In this document: piece by piece, positions 63,912 to 64,000 of the stretch
How positions within the stretch are numbered: position 1 is the stretch's first letter
Layout: every line of letters begins with the position of its first letter
Program-made: the position numbers and the translations under genes
NCBI RefSeq assembly: GCF_046630445.1
Contig: NC_092333.1
Location: 102,708,501-102,772,500 of the forward strand
Direction: 5' to 3'
DNA from: Rutidosis leptorrhynchoides
Taxonomy: Eukaryota; Streptophyta; Magnoliopsida; Asterales; Asteraceae
Length of the DNA stretch: 64,000 nucleotides
The notes under the pieces: model-generated
Seen by the model: only the letters and a program-made list of their open reading frames with translations
What the model was told of the DNA's origin: nothing
Database searches by the model: none

Positions 63912-64000
63912 GTTGGTATCAGAGCGGTGGTCGTAGCGAACCAGGTCTTGCATTAGTGTGTCTAACTAGTAGTTGTTAGGATGCATTAATGAGTCTGGAC
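63912..64000 (+). mobile_element. Primer-binding site and leader of the element with LTR D
   Basis: TGGTATCAGAGC, then AACCAGGTCTTGCATTAGTG and GCATTAATGAGTCTGGAC, nearly the same as element A from 4067. Confidence 0.85.

Overview
This window is plant nuclear DNA, most likely from an eudicot of the daisy family. The evidence is long chromovirus-type Gypsy LTRs primed by initiator tRNA-Met, a Cassandra TRIM, plant L1 LINE, PIF/Harbinger, hAT, Mutator and Helitron remains, and split genes with short exons and GT-AG introns. The family-level assignment is inference from the style of the repeats; no database was searched.

Positions 1 to about 39.8 kb are a stack of nested transposons. A minus-strand LTR (1-1646) interrupts the 5' LTR of element A, a plus-strand non-autonomous LTR element (1647-21465). 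Element A's internal region is split by sibling element B on the minus strand (7075-16975, target duplication TATAA). B's left LTR carries a Cassandra TRIM (9282-9908, target duplication TCGAG). Element A abuts the minus-strand L1 LINE, whose pieces lie at 21466-21654 and 36144 to about 39830. The LINE is interrupted by a solo LTR (21655-21781 plus 33805-36143, target duplication GTCAC). That solo LTR is in turn interrupted by a Tekay-like chromovirus (21782-33804, target duplication ATAAC). A 156-base copy of the left flank sits before the chromovirus's last LTR, which records a later tandem duplication and LTR-LTR recombination.

From 40 to 57 kb the window is gene-bearing. It holds a Helitron-like tandem block, the orphan last exon of an ankyrin-repeat/PGG membrane protein (41302-41955, probably a pseudogene), a five-exon BPA1-like RRM protein gene (43323-48114, plus strand) and a small single-pass membrane protein gene (56119-55342, minus strand). 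These are separated and invaded by MITEs (a hAT type with 8-bp TSD in a BPA1-like intron; two Mutator types with 9-bp TSDs), a dead PIF/Harbinger transposase that itself carries a poly-A retroposon, a Helitron 3' end, several SINE-like units and Copia remnants.

From 57.77 kb to the end lie two further Gypsy LTRs, each followed by its primer-binding site.

The most notable signal is shared by the LTRs of all the large Gypsy families here. Nearly every copy has a GTGAGT/A motif followed 451-523 bases later by CTCACCAAC and then TTCTCAGGT, which looks like a conserved leader intron. All families whose primer-binding site is visible also share a leader just after it, usually with a doubled GCATTAGTG unit. 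Both observations are by eye and are untested.
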